Of a DNA stretch of 64,000 bases, positions 50,659 to 60,484 are shown one piece after another. Each line of letters starts with the position of its first letter. Position 1 is the stretch's first letter. Below the pieces are notes generated by a model. It was not told the origin of the DNA and made no database searches. It saw nothing but the letters and a program-made list of their open reading frames with translations. Where the stretch lies: positions 27,632 through 91,631 of the forward strand of contig NZ_CAJYHX010000024.1 of NCBI RefSeq assembly GCF_913774285.1, given 5' to 3'. The translations under genes and the position numbers were made by a program. The stretch is from an uncultured Sphingomonas sp. (GTDB lineage: Bacteria > Pseudomonadota > Alphaproteobacteria > Sphingomonadales > Sphingomonadaceae).

Positions 50659-53600
50659 TCAATCGCCCGCCATCGCCTCCAGCGCCGTTTCGATCCGGCC
50701 CAGCCGCGCGGCGGGATCGTCGATGCGCTCTGCCAGCAACAGCCGATCGCCCTTGGCGGCGAGACCCGCCGCGGCGGCATCTCCGACGAAATCGGCACGC
50801 GGCGTGAAGGCGATCGCGGCTGGCCCGGCATCGATTCGCGCGATCCGCAGCGCACATGCCTGGGCGCGCACGCGGGCAATCGCCAGCAAGGTCAGGGCTG
50901 CCTCGGGGAGGGTGCCGAAGCGATCCTCCAGTTCCGCTTCCAGTGCATCGATGGCCGCGCCGTCCTCGGCACGGGCGAGGCGGACGTAGAAGCCGACGCG
51001 GAGCTCCTCGTCGGGCATCCAAGCCTCGGGGAGGCTCCCCTGGAGCCCCAGATGCAGCTCGGGCGTCCAGCGCTCCACCGTCTCGCCGCGTGCAGTGCGC
51101 AGTGCGGCTTCCAAGAGGTGCTGGTAGAGATCGACGCCGATCAGCTTCATGTGCCCGGCCTGTGCCTCGCCCAGCAGGTCGCCGGCACCGCGCATGTCGA
51201 GATCCTGCGCGCTGATCGCGAAGCCTGCACCCAGCCGATCGAACGCCTCCAGCGTACGCAGCCGCTTGAGCGTGCGTGCGCCGATCGGCTTGTCGGGTTC
51301 GGTGAGCAGCAGCACCTGGCCGCGCCGGCTGCCGCGTCCCACCCGGCCGCGCAGCTGGTGGAGCTGGCTGAGGCCGAAGCGATCGGCGCGGTAGAGCACC
51401 ATGGTGTTGGCGCGGGGCACGTCGAGCCCGGCCTCGATGATGTTGGTCGCGAGCAGGACGTCGCCTTCGCCGCGGCCGAAGCGGACCATCGCCTCGTCGA
51501 TCTCCGCAGCGGGCATTTTGCCATGCGCCTGGAGCAGTTCGAGCTCGGGCACGAGGCGGGCGATCTTGGCGGCAAGCGGCGCCATGTCCTCGATCCGCGG
51601 CACGACGACGAAGCTCTGGCCGCCCCGGCTGCGCTCGCGCAGCAGCGCCGCGCGCACCACGGCCTCGTCGAATACGCCCAGCGCGGTGCGGATCGGCTGG
51701 CGACGGGCAGGAGGCGTGGCGATGACCGAAAGGTGCTGGATGCCCACGAGTGCCGCCTGGAGCGTGCGCGGGATCGGCGTGGCACTCAGCGTCAGCACAT
51801 GGCCGGCGCCGAGCGCGCGCAGCTTCGCCTTGTCCGCCGTGCCGAAGCGCTGCTCCTCGTCGATGATGACGAGCGCGAGCTTGGCATAGGCCACGCCCTT
51901 GCCTGCAACCGCGCCGGTGCCGATCACTACCTGGATCGACCCATCGGCGAGCCCTGCCTTGACCCGCTTCTTCTCCGCCGCGCTCGACAGCCGGGAGAGG
52001 CCGGCGACTTCAATGCCGGTGCCCTCGAAACGTTCGGTGAAGGTCTCGAGATGCTGGCGGGCCAACACGGTCGTGGGGGCGGCGACTGCCACCTGATGAC
52101 CAGCGAGCGCCGCCAAGGCGGCGGCACGCAGCGCGACTTCTGTCTTCCCGAAGCCGACATCGCCGATCACCAGGCGATCCATCGGCCTGCCTGCCGCAAG
52201 ATCGCTGCGCACGGCATCGATCGCGCGCGCCTGGTCCCGCGTTTCGGTATAGGCAAAGCCGGCCACGAACCGCTCATATGCGGCAGTTTCGGGAGAAAGA
52301 ACCGGAGCGGTTAACTTTATGCGTTCTTCTGCGAGTGCGATCATGCCGCGGGCGGTCTCGGCAATGGCGAGATCGATCGCACCGCGCCGCTTCTGCCAGC
52401 TCGAGCCGTCGAGCTTGTCGAGCGCCACCGCATCGGCATCGCCGCCATAGCGCCACAACCGATCGGCGTCGGCGACGGGCACCAGCCGCACGCCGCCATC
52501 GGCATAGGTGAGCGCTATCGCATCGCCGCCCGATTCGGCGTCGCCCGGCATCGGCGCGAGACCGGTGACTTTGGCAATACCGTGGTCCTCGTGGACGACG
52601 AGGTCGCCGAGCCGGATCTCGGTCTGGCCGAACAGCGTGGGATCGGCGGCGCCGGTTTGTGCCGTGTCGCGTTCGGCACGGCTGCCCAGCAGGTCGGCGG
52701 CGGCGACGGCGAAAATCCCGTCGCGACGAAAGCCTCGGTCTACGGGCGCCTCCAGCAGCGCGATGCTCCTCGCCGGCAGCGCCTGCACTGCGGCCCAACC
52801 GGGCACGTCCTGCGGCTCGGTCTTCAGTGCGCTTGCGACGCGGCTGCGCAGGAAGCGCAGATCGCGAGCGCTGCCCAGCAGGACCAGACGCTCGTCCGCC
52901 GCCAATGCGTCGCGCGCCGCACGGGCAAAGGCCCGGAGCGGGGCGCGGCCTTCGATGAAGCGCGGCGGGGGGGCGTCGACGGCGTCGAGCGCGAGCGGCG
53001 GATGTTCTTTGGCCGCAGCCTGCCACTGCTTGTCGTCGAGCACGTCGCGCAGGGCGCGGCTTGGCCGACGGCGCTGCGAATCGGCGGCAAGCGCAAGGAA
53101 GCGCTTGCGCCGGTCCTCCGCCGCGGGTTCGATCGCCAGCAGCGCGCCGGGCAGGTGCGCGACGAGCGGCACGCCGTCCTTGCCGAGCGGCGGCTCGGAG
53201 ACGCGGCCGAGCTCCTGCGCTTCGCAGTCGCCGGTGGTGCGCTGGGTGCCTGGATCATAGCTGCGCAGCGACACGACGACGCCGTCGGCGACCTCGATCC
53301 GGCGCGGTTCCTCGGCATCGGCGGGGTAGACGTCGAGCACCTGCCCGCGCAGCGCGACCTCGCCGGGCTCGTCGACGCGCTCGTCCTCGACATAGCCGGC
53401 CTCGACCAGGGTTTCGAACAGCGCGGTGAGATCGACCGGCGCGCCGGTCGCGATCCGCGGCGGGGCGGCTTCGAAGGCTTGCGGCGGCGGATAGAGGCGT
53501 GCCAGCGCCTCGCCGGTGGTGATGCAGGCGATCCGCGGCCGCTCTGCCTCGGCCTGGGCCAGGCGCAGACGGCGCAGCGCGGCGACGCGTTCACCGACAT

Positions 53601-53853
53601 TGGCAGGGGAGGCGGGGGCGGCATCGCCGGGGAGTGCGTCGCTGCCGGGGCAGAACACCACGCACGCCTCGGGCGCCAGCGCCGCCAGCGCACGGGCAAT
53701 TGCAATGCCGCGGGGTTCGTCCGCGGCGGCGAAGAACAGGTCGTTCGCGGCCAGCGCCTCCGCCAGCAATGCGGCGGTCTCGCCGGTTGCCAGGACAGGG
53801 GCGGTCTTGGCGGGCGCGATCGCGCGGGCAACGGGATCGCGGGAAGAAGCCAT
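50659..53853 (-). CDS. Mfd-like transcription-repair-coupling helicase (divergent paralogue)
   Basis: This 1064-residue protein has the Mfd layout: UvrB-like N-terminal domains, a CarD-type RNA-polymerase-interacting domain (GDLVVHEDHGIAKVTGLAPM, about 425-500), a DEAD-type translocase with Walker A GDVGFGKTE (K570) and Walker B DEEQRFG near 665, RGRVGRGSRRG, and a C-terminal TRCF domain (LHLGLQGSLPEAWMPDEELRVGFYV). It is about 90 residues shorter than standard Mfd. Where canonical Mfd has GTHRLLSKDV it reads GTGAVAGKGV, so a motif is altered. It probably duplicates or modifies the chromosomal Mfd and may act in transcription or repair on this replicon. It appears monocistronic. Confidence 0.85.
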   Translation of the reverse strand: MASSRDPVARAIAPAKTAPVLATGETAALLAEALAANDLFFAAADEPRGIAIARALAALAPEACVVFCPGSDALPGDAAPASPANVGERVAALRRLRLAQAEAERPRIACITTGEALARLYPPPQAFEAAPPRIATGAPVDLTALFETLVEAGYVEDERVDEPGEVALRGQVLDVYPADAEEPRRIEVADGVVVSLRSYDPGTQRTTGDCEAQELGRVSEPPLGKDGVPLVAHLPGALLAIEPAAEDRRKRFLALAADSQRRRPSRALRDVLDDKQWQAAAKEHPPLALDAVDAPPPRFIEGRAPLRAFARAARDALAADERLVLLGSARDLRFLRSRVASALKTEPQDVPGWAAVQALPARSIALLEAPVDRGFRRDGIFAVAAADLLGSRAERDTAQTGAADPTLFGQTEIRLGDLVVHEDHGIAKVTGLAPMPGDAESGGDAIALTYADGGVRLVPVADADRLWRYGGDADAVALDKLDGSSWQKRRGAIDLAIAETARGMIALAEERIKLTAPVLSPETAAYERFVAGFAYTETRDQARAIDAVRSDLAAGRPMDRLVIGDVGFGKTEVALRAAALAALAGHQVAVAAPTTVLARQHLETFTERFEGTGIEVAGLSRLSSAAEKKRVKAGLADGSIQVVIGTGAVAGKGVAYAKLALVIIDEEQRFGTADKAKLRALGAGHVLTLSATPIPRTLQAALVGIQHLSVIATPPARRQPIRTALGVFDEAVVRAALLRERSRGGQSFVVVPRIEDMAPLAAKIARLVPELELLQAHGKMPAAEIDEAMVRFGRGEGDVLLATNIIEAGLDVPRANTMVLYRADRFGLSQLHQLRGRVGRGSRRGQVLLLTEPDKPIGARTLKRLRTLEAFDRLGAGFAISAQDLDMRGAGDLLGEAQAGHMKLIGVDLYQHLLEAALRTARGETVERWTPELHLGLQGSLPEAWMPDEELRVGFYVRLARAEDGAAIDALEAELEDRFGTLPEAALTLLAIARVRAQACALRIARIDAGPAAIAFTPRADFVGDAAAAGLAAKGDRLLLAERIDDPAARLGRIETALEAMAGD

Positions 53854-53926
53854 GCGGGGAAAGCCTTTGGAACGAGCGAGCTACCGCTAACGAGCAGGCA
53901 GGGCCGCCGTTCCAGAGGGCAGGGGT

Positions 53927-53952
53927 GGGGCCGGTGGAGGAACACCGGCCCC
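53927..53952. terminator. Hairpin after the third TonB receptor
   Basis: GGGGCCGGTG (53927-53936) pairs perfectly with CACCGGCCCC (53943-53952) over a six-base loop. It lies 18 bases after the receptor stop on the minus strand. No T-run follows, so termination is inferred from stem strength and position. Confidence 0.55.
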
Positions 53953-53969
53953 GGGGAGACCTCGGAAGG

Positions 53970-56906
53970 TCAGAAGGTCAGCGTTGCGCCGACGAACAGG
54001 GTTCGGCCCATCGGGTCGTACACGCCCGGATAGGTGTTGCCGTTGCCGAAGCTGGCGAGCACGCCCGAGGCGATCGCCGGCGGCGCCTTGTCGGTCAGGT
54101 TGTTGATGCCCATCCGGAACTGCAGCTGCTTGGCGGGCACCACGGTCGCGGCGAGGTCGAAATATTCGGTCGCCGGAATTGTCGCATTGATGATGCTGAT
54201 CGGGCCGGCCTGGCTGAGGAAGGCGTTCGACGAGGAGGTCGACAGCGCCGTCTTGGCGAAGTGGCGCCAGGCGAGCGAGAGCGTCGCCTTCTCGCCGGGC
54301 ACGGTCCAGGTCAGGCGGGCGACATGGCGCCAGGTCGGGTTGGGCTGGCCGCAGCTATAGCCGTAATAGCCCTTGCAGTCGTAGCTGCCGAGGCCGGGCA
54401 ACGGCTCCTTGACCTGCTTTTCGAGCCAGGTCCCGACGATGTTGGCGTCGAGCTTGCCCAGCTGGCCGATCCGCGTCGCATAGGCCGCGGCCACGTCGAT
54501 ACCTGCGGTGAGCAGATAGCCGGTGTTGAGCGTGCTGCCGACGACATAGCCGTTGGTGCCGAACAGCGCGCCGGATCGCGGATCGCGGTGGAACAGCCCG
54601 CAATAATAGGGGTCCCCGGTGGAGGTGCACTGGCTGACCACAAGCGAGGGATCGATCGAGCTGATATAGCCCTTCACGTTGATGTGGTAGTAATCGACCG
54701 ACAGCGAGAAGCCGCGCAGCTGCTTGGGCGTCAGCACCACGCCGAAGGTATAGGTATCGCCCACTTCGGGCTTCACCGCCGGATTGCCGCCATAGGATTG
54801 GCTGCAGGTTTCGGCGGGGCACTGGATGATGTGACCGTACTGCGCATCGCTGACGCCGGTCAGCTTGCAGGCCGAGAGCGACGCCTCGGGCGTGGCGCCG
54901 GCGCAAGGGTCGCTCAGCGAGACGTTGCCGATACCACGCGCGCCGAACAGCTCGCTGATGTTGGGCGCGCGGATCGCGCGGTTGTAGCTGGCGCGGAAGC
55001 GGGCGCCGTCCACCGGCGACCAGGTCAGCTCCGCCTTGTAGGTCCAGGCCTTGTAGTGCGATTCGGTCGCGGTCGATCCCTGGCGGTTGGTATAGTCCGA
55101 ATAGCGCAGGCCACCGTTCACCGTCAGATCGTGGATGAAGGGCACGTTCTCGACCAGCGGCAGCTCGAGCTCGCCATAGGCTTCGTTGACGGTGATCGAG
55201 CCATCGGCATCGGCGCTGCCGCCCTGCTTGGCGACCTCGTCGGCGGTGAAGTTGAGCGTTTCGCGGCGGCGCTCCAGGCCGACGGCGAGGCCTGCACCGC
55301 GTGCCGCCCAGGGGCTCTGGATACCGAAGGTACCGAGGTCGCCGTTGATCGAGCCCGAGAAGACTTCGAGCGTGTTGCGCGACGCGGTGTTGGACTGGCT
55401 GAAGAGGTAGCGCGCCTGATCGGTGGTGATGCCGTCGGCACGGAAGATGTCGATCGGCACGCAGGCAGGATCGGTGCCGTCGATCTTCGAGCGGCAGGTG
55501 GGCGTGCCGTTCACCGACACCACGTCGAGCGCGCGCTGCGCCTTCACATTGTCGACATTGTTGAGATAGGTCTCGTTGTAGCGCGACAGCGAATAGAGAT
55601 AGCCCACGTCATAGCTGAAGCCGTGGCCGAGATCGCCCTTCACGCCGCCATTGTAGCGATAATCCTGGTGGCGCAGATCGTCGCGGCGCGAATAGGCGCC
55701 GTTAAGGCGATAGCCGATCAGCGTGTCGATCGTCGACGACGTGCCCGCGGCGGGTCCGCAAAGTGCCGCCTGCTGGCTCGTGCTCATCAGCGGGTTGTTG
55801 CAGGGCAGGGTGAATGTGGTGCCGAGGAACAGCGCCGAGGGTGCCACCTGCGAGAAGGTATGGTCCTTCATCCACATGAAGCTGCCATAGACCTTGGCCA
55901 CCGGCGCGATCTCGAACGAGGCGCTGCCGCCGCCGGTATAGCGCTCGTCCGAGCGCTGGATGTAGTTGGTCGGCGAGTAATTGTACGCGTAGCTGGCGTC
56001 ATACGGCACCCAGCTCTTGGAACCGTCGCGGGCATTGGTGAGATACCCCAGGTCCTTGCTCGGCCCGTCCAGCGGCGCGAAGGTGCCGTAGGTGGTGTTG
56101 CTCGATCCGCCGCAGACCAGCGCGCTGGGGCCGCTCGCGTTGAGCGCGCAGGACGAATAGTCGCGTGTCGCCTGCAGCACTGGATCGGTATGGCGATAGC
56201 CGCCATAGACGGTGACGTTGCCGCGGCCGTCGGCGAAATTCTTGCCGAACGCGCCGTTGATGTCCTGCTTGGCCCCGTCGAACACGTTGCGCGGCGCCAG
56301 CTGGTAACCCTTGGCCGAGACCAGGCCGCGGACATAGGCGTTGTCGTTGGTGTGCTGCGCGACGCTGGTCTGCGCATCGAGCCGCAGCCCGTCGAGATGG
56401 TCGCGCAGGATGAAGTTGACCACACCCGACATCGCGTCCGAACCATAGACCGCCGAGGCACCGCCGGTGACGACGTCGACCCGCTCGATTAGCGCGGTCG
56501 GCACGAAGTTGATGTCGGTCGCCTGCGAGGAGAGGATGCGCTGGCCGTTGATCAGCGTCAGCACCCGGTTCGAGCCGAGATTGCGCAGGTTGATCTGCGC
56601 CGAGCCGTCCGACCCGTTGGAGACGTTCTCGTTTCCGTCCGCGGTGAACTGCGGCAGCCGCGCCAGCATCGTCTCGGCGTTGACCGCACCTTGATAGCGC
56701 ACTTCCTGCGCATCGACGCTGGTCAGCGGGCTGTTGCTCTCCAGGTCCGGACGGCGGATGCGCGTGCCGGTGACGGTGATTTCGGCACGGTCGCTGTCCG
56801 CGCCTGTCGCGCCCCCTGTATCCTGCGCAAAGGCGCCGCTCGACACCAAGGCTATGGCCAGCGCACCCAGCGCCGCACCCGTCCGAACTGCAAGAAAATT
56901 ACGCAT
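53970..56906 (-). CDS. TonB-dependent receptor (third)
   Basis: This 978-residue outer-membrane receptor has a signal peptide (about 1-28, GAFAQ). A TonB-box-like AEITVTGTRIRRPDLES precedes the plug (NAETMLARLPQFTADGNEN, INLRNLGSNRVLTLINGQRI, VDVVTGGASAVYGSDAMSGVVNFILRD) and a barrel ending in Phe (LFVGATLTF). It is divergent from the hydroxyproline operon, 209 bases from dapA-like, so it probably imports hydroxyproline-containing peptides or glycopeptides. An ATACGATAT site upstream (56975-56983) is a one-mismatch copy of the presumed regulator site. Confidence 0.93.
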   Translation of the reverse strand: MRNFLAVRTGAALGALAIALVSSGAFAQDTGGATGADSDRAEITVTGTRIRRPDLESNSPLTSVDAQEVRYQGAVNAETMLARLPQFTADGNENVSNGSDGSAQINLRNLGSNRVLTLINGQRILSSQATDINFVPTALIERVDVVTGGASAVYGSDAMSGVVNFILRDHLDGLRLDAQTSVAQHTNDNAYVRGLVSAKGYQLAPRNVFDGAKQDINGAFGKNFADGRGNVTVYGGYRHTDPVLQATRDYSSCALNASGPSALVCGGSSNTTYGTFAPLDGPSKDLGYLTNARDGSKSWVPYDASYAYNYSPTNYIQRSDERYTGGGSASFEIAPVAKVYGSFMWMKDHTFSQVAPSALFLGTTFTLPCNNPLMSTSQQAALCGPAAGTSSTIDTLIGYRLNGAYSRRDDLRHQDYRYNGGVKGDLGHGFSYDVGYLYSLSRYNETYLNNVDNVKAQRALDVVSVNGTPTCRSKIDGTDPACVPIDIFRADGITTDQARYLFSQSNTASRNTLEVFSGSINGDLGTFGIQSPWAARGAGLAVGLERRRETLNFTADEVAKQGGSADADGSITVNEAYGELELPLVENVPFIHDLTVNGGLRYSDYTNRQGSTATESHYKAWTYKAELTWSPVDGARFRASYNRAIRAPNISELFGARGIGNVSLSDPCAGATPEASLSACKLTGVSDAQYGHIIQCPAETCSQSYGGNPAVKPEVGDTYTFGVVLTPKQLRGFSLSVDYYHINVKGYISSIDPSLVVSQCTSTGDPYYCGLFHRDPRSGALFGTNGYVVGSTLNTGYLLTAGIDVAAAYATRIGQLGKLDANIVGTWLEKQVKEPLPGLGSYDCKGYYGYSCGQPNPTWRHVARLTWTVPGEKATLSLAWRHFAKTALSTSSSNAFLSQAGPISIINATIPATEYFDLAATVVPAKQLQFRMGINNLTDKAPPAIASGVLASFGNGNTYPGVYDPMGRTLFVGATLTF

Positions 56907-56974
56907 GAACCGCGCACCCCGTTTTTTGAGTCGCGCATATGCAACATATCAAGCATCATTCCGTCAAATAAAAT

Positions 56975-56983
56975 ATACGATAT
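56975..56983. promoter_or_regulatory. ATACNGTAT-like site upstream of the TonB receptor
   Basis: ATACGATAT differs by one base from the ATACNGTAT palindrome found at 57071 and 61218. It lies 69 bases upstream of the receptor start, within the 209-base divergent spacer. Confidence 0.4.
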
Positions 56984-57070
56984 CTTAACAGCGGGAAGCG
57001 CGCACCAGGTACCCCTTCCGAGAATCACAAAATTATGCCTTGCTCCAAACCGACCTTGCGCCAGCGCGGC

Positions 57071-57079
57071 ATACGGTAT
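57071..57079. promoter_or_regulatory. Putative FadR-type operator upstream of the hydroxyproline operon
   Basis: ATACGGTAT is a perfect inverted repeat with an odd centre, 37 bases before the deaminase ATG. The same pattern (ATACAGTAT) sits upstream of the divergent oxidase and regulator genes. Confidence 0.55.
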
Positions 57080-57115
57080 ACGAAATCGATCAACCCAGTG
57101 GAGGATCGTGTTCTT

Positions 57116-58039
57116 ATGACTGCAGCCAAGACGCTCTGGACCGGCGTCTATCCCGCGGCGACCACCCAGTTCGCCGAGGATCTCTCGATCGATCTCGACG
57201 CCACCCAGCGCACCCAGACCGCGCTGGTCGATGACGGTGTCGACGGCCTCATCCTGCTTGGCACCTGCGGCGAGAATAATTCGCTCGAGGCGGACGAGAA
57301 GCGCGTCGTGCTCCAGGCCGGCGTGGAAGCAGTGGGCGGGCGGGTTCCGCTGGTCGCCGGCGTGTCCGAATTCACCACCGCGCGCGCGATCCAATATGCC
57401 CGCGATGCCGAGAAGATCGGCGTCGACGCGCTGATGCTGCTACCGGCGATGGTCTATGTGCCTACGCCTGAGGAGCTCGAAGCCCATTTCCGCGCGGTGG
57501 CCGAGGCGACCTCGCTGCCGATCATGCTCTACAACAATCCGCCGGCCTATCGCGTGTCGATCGACACCGCGACACTGGATCGGCTCACCGATGTGAAGAA
57601 CATCGTGGCGGTCAAGGAAAGCGCGCCCGATCCGCGCCGCTTCACCGATCTCTTCAACCGCTATGGCGATCGCTACACGCTGATGGCGGGGCTGGACGAT
57701 GTTGCGCTGGAAGGCATGTTCCTCGGCGCCTCGGGCTGGGTCTCGGGCCTGACCAGCGCTTTCCCCGAGGAGTCGGTGCGGCTGATCGCGGCGTTCAACG
57801 AGGGCCGCTACGACGAGGCCCGCGAAATCTATCGCTGGTTCATGCCGCTGCTCCACCTCGACGCCGAGCATGACCTGGTCCAGTCGATCAAGCTCGCCGA
57901 GCAGATCATGGGTCGCGGCAGCGAGCGCGTCCGCATGCCGCGCCTGCCGCTCTCCGGCGCCCGCCGCGCCCAGGTGATCGCCTGGGTGGAGGAAGCCGCC
58001 GCGACCCGCCCGAGCCGGCGCGCCGCCAAGGCAGCTTGA
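57116..58039 (+). CDS. DapA-family deaminase (probable 1-pyrroline-4-hydroxy-2-carboxylate deaminase)
   Basis: This 307-residue TIM-barrel protein belongs to the dihydrodipicolinate-synthase superfamily, with the Schiff-base lysine K167 in NIVAVKESAPDP, the proton-relay tyrosine Y139 in IMLYNNPP and GTCGENNSL (49-57). In hydroxyproline catabolism a DapA relative deaminates 1-pyrroline-4-hydroxy-2-carboxylate to alpha-ketoglutarate semialdehyde. That role is inferred from its neighbours: hydroxyproline epimerase, permease, D-amino-acid oxidase and prolidase. The ATG at 57116 has GGAGG upstream. It is seven bases from the epimerase gene, so they share a transcript. Confidence 0.85.
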   Translation: MTAAKTLWTGVYPAATTQFAEDLSIDLDATQRTQTALVDDGVDGLILLGTCGENNSLEADEKRVVLQAGVEAVGGRVPLVAGVSEFTTARAIQYARDAEKIGVDALMLLPAMVYVPTPEELEAHFRAVAEATSLPIMLYNNPPAYRVSIDTATLDRLTDVKNIVAVKESAPDPRRFTDLFNRYGDRYTLMAGLDDVALEGMFLGASGWVSGLTSAFPEESVRLIAAFNEGRYDEAREIYRWFMPLLHLDAEHDLVQSIKLAEQIMGRGSERVRMPRLPLSGARRAQVIAWVEEAAATRPSRRAAKAA

Positions 58040-58046
58040 GGACACC

Positions 58047-59045
58047 ATGCGCCACACCTTCTTCTGCATCGACGGCCACACCGCGGGAAACCCGGTGCGG
58101 CTGGTCGCGGGCGGCGCACCGCTGCTCCGCGGCGGCGACATGCTGGCGCGGCGCGCGGACTTTCTCGAGCGGTTCGACTGGATCCGCACCGGCCTCTGCT
58201 TCGAGCCGCGCGGGCACGACATGATGTCGGGCGGGTTCCTCTACCCGCCCACCCGCGACGATACTGATTGCGGCATCCTGTTCATCGAGACCTCGGGCTG
58301 CCTGCCGATGTGCGGGCACGGCACGATCGGCATGGTGACCTTCGGGCTCGAACACGGCCTGATCACCCCCCGCACGCCGGGGCAGCTGCGCATCGAAGTG
58401 CCGGCGGGGGTGATCGACATCGCCTATGGCATGGAGGGTGACCGGGTGCGCTGGGTGCGCATCCGCAACGTGCCCGCTTATGTCGCGGCGCGCGGCATCG
58501 AGATCGAGGTGCCGGGCTTCGGGCCGCTGCGCATCGACGTCTCCTATGGCGGCAACTATTATGCGATCATCGAGCCGCAGGGGCCCTATACCGGCCTCGA
58601 CGATCTCGGCGCCTCGCGCATCGTCGAGCTCAGCCGCACCATCCGCGAACTGGTGCGCGACAAGGTGGAGCCGGTGCATCCGCTCGACGACCGCATCCGC
58701 GGCGTCAGCCATGTCCTGTGGGCCGACAAGCCCAAGGGGGAGGGCGCCGATGGCCGCAACGCGGTCTTCTACGGCGAGCGCGCGATCGATCGCAGCCCGT
58801 GCGGTACCGGCACCTCGGCGCGGCTCGCGCATCTGGAGCAGCAGGGGCGCCTCGGCGTCGGCGACCGCTTCGTCCATGAAAGCTATATCGGCAGCCGGTT
58901 CATCGGCCGGGTCGAGGAAGCGGTGATGGTGGGCGATCGCCCCGGCATCATCCCCTCGATCGAAGGCTCGGCGATCGCGACCGGCTTCAACACCATCTGG
59001 ATCGACCGCGAGGACCCGTTCTGGGCCGGCTTCTCGGTCGTCTGA
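58047..59045 (+). CDS. 4-hydroxyproline 2-epimerase (proline racemase family)
   Basis: This 332-residue enzyme interconverts trans-4-hydroxy-L-proline and cis-4-hydroxy-D-proline. It has both catalytic cysteines of the two-base mechanism: C89 in MCGHGTIG and C252 in RSPCGTGTSARLA. The twin alpha/beta fold and family segments (FIETSGCLPMCGHG, DRSPCGTGT) are intact. Two active cysteines argue against the Cys/Thr dehydratase variants of the family. It lies seven bases after the DapA-like gene and 28 bases before the permease. Confidence 0.9.
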   Translation: MRHTFFCIDGHTAGNPVRLVAGGAPLLRGGDMLARRADFLERFDWIRTGLCFEPRGHDMMSGGFLYPPTRDDTDCGILFIETSGCLPMCGHGTIGMVTFGLEHGLITPRTPGQLRIEVPAGVIDIAYGMEGDRVRWVRIRNVPAYVAARGIEIEVPGFGPLRIDVSYGGNYYAIIEPQGPYTGLDDLGASRIVELSRTIRELVRDKVEPVHPLDDRIRGVSHVLWADKPKGEGADGRNAVFYGERAIDRSPCGTGTSARLAHLEQQGRLGVGDRFVHESYIGSRFIGRVEEAVMVGDRPGIIPSIEGSAIATGFNTIWIDREDPFWAGFSVV

Positions 59046-59073
59046 ACCAAACAACGAAAACATCGGGGGTTGC

Positions 59074-60480
59074 ATGGGATTTTGGGGACCGATCAAGCCG
59101 ATCGAACGCAGCACGGCTCCTAGCGCGCATCGGCTGCGCCCCACGCTTTCCTGGCCGCACCTGATCGCGCTCGGCGTCGGCGCGATCGTCGGCACCGGCA
59201 TCTACACGCTGACCGGCGTCGGCGCCGAGCGCGCGGGGCCGGCGGTGATCCTCGCCTTCGTCATCGCCGGTGCGGTCTGCGCCTGCGCCGCGCTCGCCTA
59301 TGCCGAACTCGCCACGATGATCCCGGCGGCGGGCAGCGCATATACCTATAGCTATTCGGTGCTGGGCGAGACGATCGCCTGGGTGGTCGGCTGGAGCCTG
59401 ATCCTCGAATATTCGCTGGCCTGCTCGGCGGTGGCGGTGGGCTGGTCGGGCTATCTGGTCGGCTGGCTGCAATCGGCGGGCATCCATCTGCCGGCGGTGC
59501 TGCTCCAGGGGCCGCATGCCGGGGGCATCGTCAACCTGCCGGCGGTGCTCGTCTCCTTCGCGATCGCCGGCATGCTGATGCTCGGCACCCGCGAGAGCGC
59601 GACGCTCAACATCGTGCTGGTCGTCATCAAGCTGGTGGCGCTCGCGGTGTTCGTCGCCCTCGCACTGCCCGGCTTCGACGCGGCAAACTTCCACCCTTTC
59701 ATGCCCTATGGCTTCGCATCCCATGCCGACGGCGCCAGCACCCGCGGCGTGATGGCGGCGGCCGCCATCGTCTTCTTCGCGTTTTACGGCTTCGACGCCG
59801 TCGCCACCTCGGCCGAGGAAGCCAAGAAGCCGGGCCGCGACCTGACGATCGGCATCGTCGGCTCCATGGCCCTGTGCACCACCATCTATATCCTCGTCGC
59901 GGTCGCGGCGGTCGGCGCGATGTCCTACACCACGCTCGGCAATTCGCCCGAGCCGCTGGCGCTGGTGCTGCGGACGCTCGGCCACCCTTTCGCGGCCTGG
60001 GCGATCGCCGCCGCGGCGCTGGTGGCGCTGCCGTCGGTCATCCTGGTGATGATGTACGGGCAGAGCCGCATCTTCTTCGTGATGGCGCGCGACGGGCTGC
60101 TGCCGCGCGGCCTTGCCAAGGTCTCGCTGCGCACCGGGGCGCCGGTGCTGGTGACCGGCATCACCGGGCTGTTCGTCGCGGCGGTCGCAGGCTTCCTGCG
60201 GCTGGACGAGATCGCCGAACTGGCCAATGCCGGCACGCTGATCGCGTTCATCGCCGTCGGTCTCTGCATGATGCTGCTCCGCCGCCGCGCGCCCGACGCG
60301 CCGCGCATCTTCCGCTGCCCGCAGCCCTATCTGGTCGGCACGCTCGCGGTGCTCGGCTGCCTCTATCTGCTCCTCTCGCTGCCCGAGAAGACGCTGGTCC
60401 GCTTCCTGATCTGGAACGTCGCGGGGCTCGCCGTCTACTTCCTCTATGGCCGCGCGCGCAGCGTGCTGGCGCGCGGCTGA
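59074..60480 (+). CDS. APC-family amino-acid permease
   Basis: This 468-residue inner-membrane transporter has about twelve to fourteen hydrophobic segments and APC motifs: LIALGVGAIVGTGIYTLTGVGAERAGPAVILAF in segment 1, LAYAELATMIPAAGSAYTYSYSVLGETIAWVVGWSLILEY, and FFAFYGFDAVATSAEEAKKPGRDL. It resembles the cationic-amino-acid/YfnA branch. Position in the cluster makes hydroxyproline or related amino acids the likely substrate. It is co-oriented with the epimerase and converges on the FadR-type regulator (stops four bases apart). Confidence 0.88.
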   Translation: MGFWGPIKPIERSTAPSAHRLRPTLSWPHLIALGVGAIVGTGIYTLTGVGAERAGPAVILAFVIAGAVCACAALAYAELATMIPAAGSAYTYSYSVLGETIAWVVGWSLILEYSLACSAVAVGWSGYLVGWLQSAGIHLPAVLLQGPHAGGIVNLPAVLVSFAIAGMLMLGTRESATLNIVLVVIKLVALAVFVALALPGFDAANFHPFMPYGFASHADGASTRGVMAAAAIVFFAFYGFDAVATSAEEAKKPGRDLTIGIVGSMALCTTIYILVAVAAVGAMSYTTLGNSPEPLALVLRTLGHPFAAWAIAAAALVALPSVILVMMYGQSRIFFVMARDGLLPRGLAKVSLRTGAPVLVTGITGLFVAAVAGFLRLDEIAELANAGTLIAFIAVGLCMMLLRRRAPDAPRIFRCPQPYLVGTLAVLGCLYLLLSLPEKTLVRFLIWNVAGLAVYFLYGRARSVLARG

Positions 60481-60484
60481 GGGT

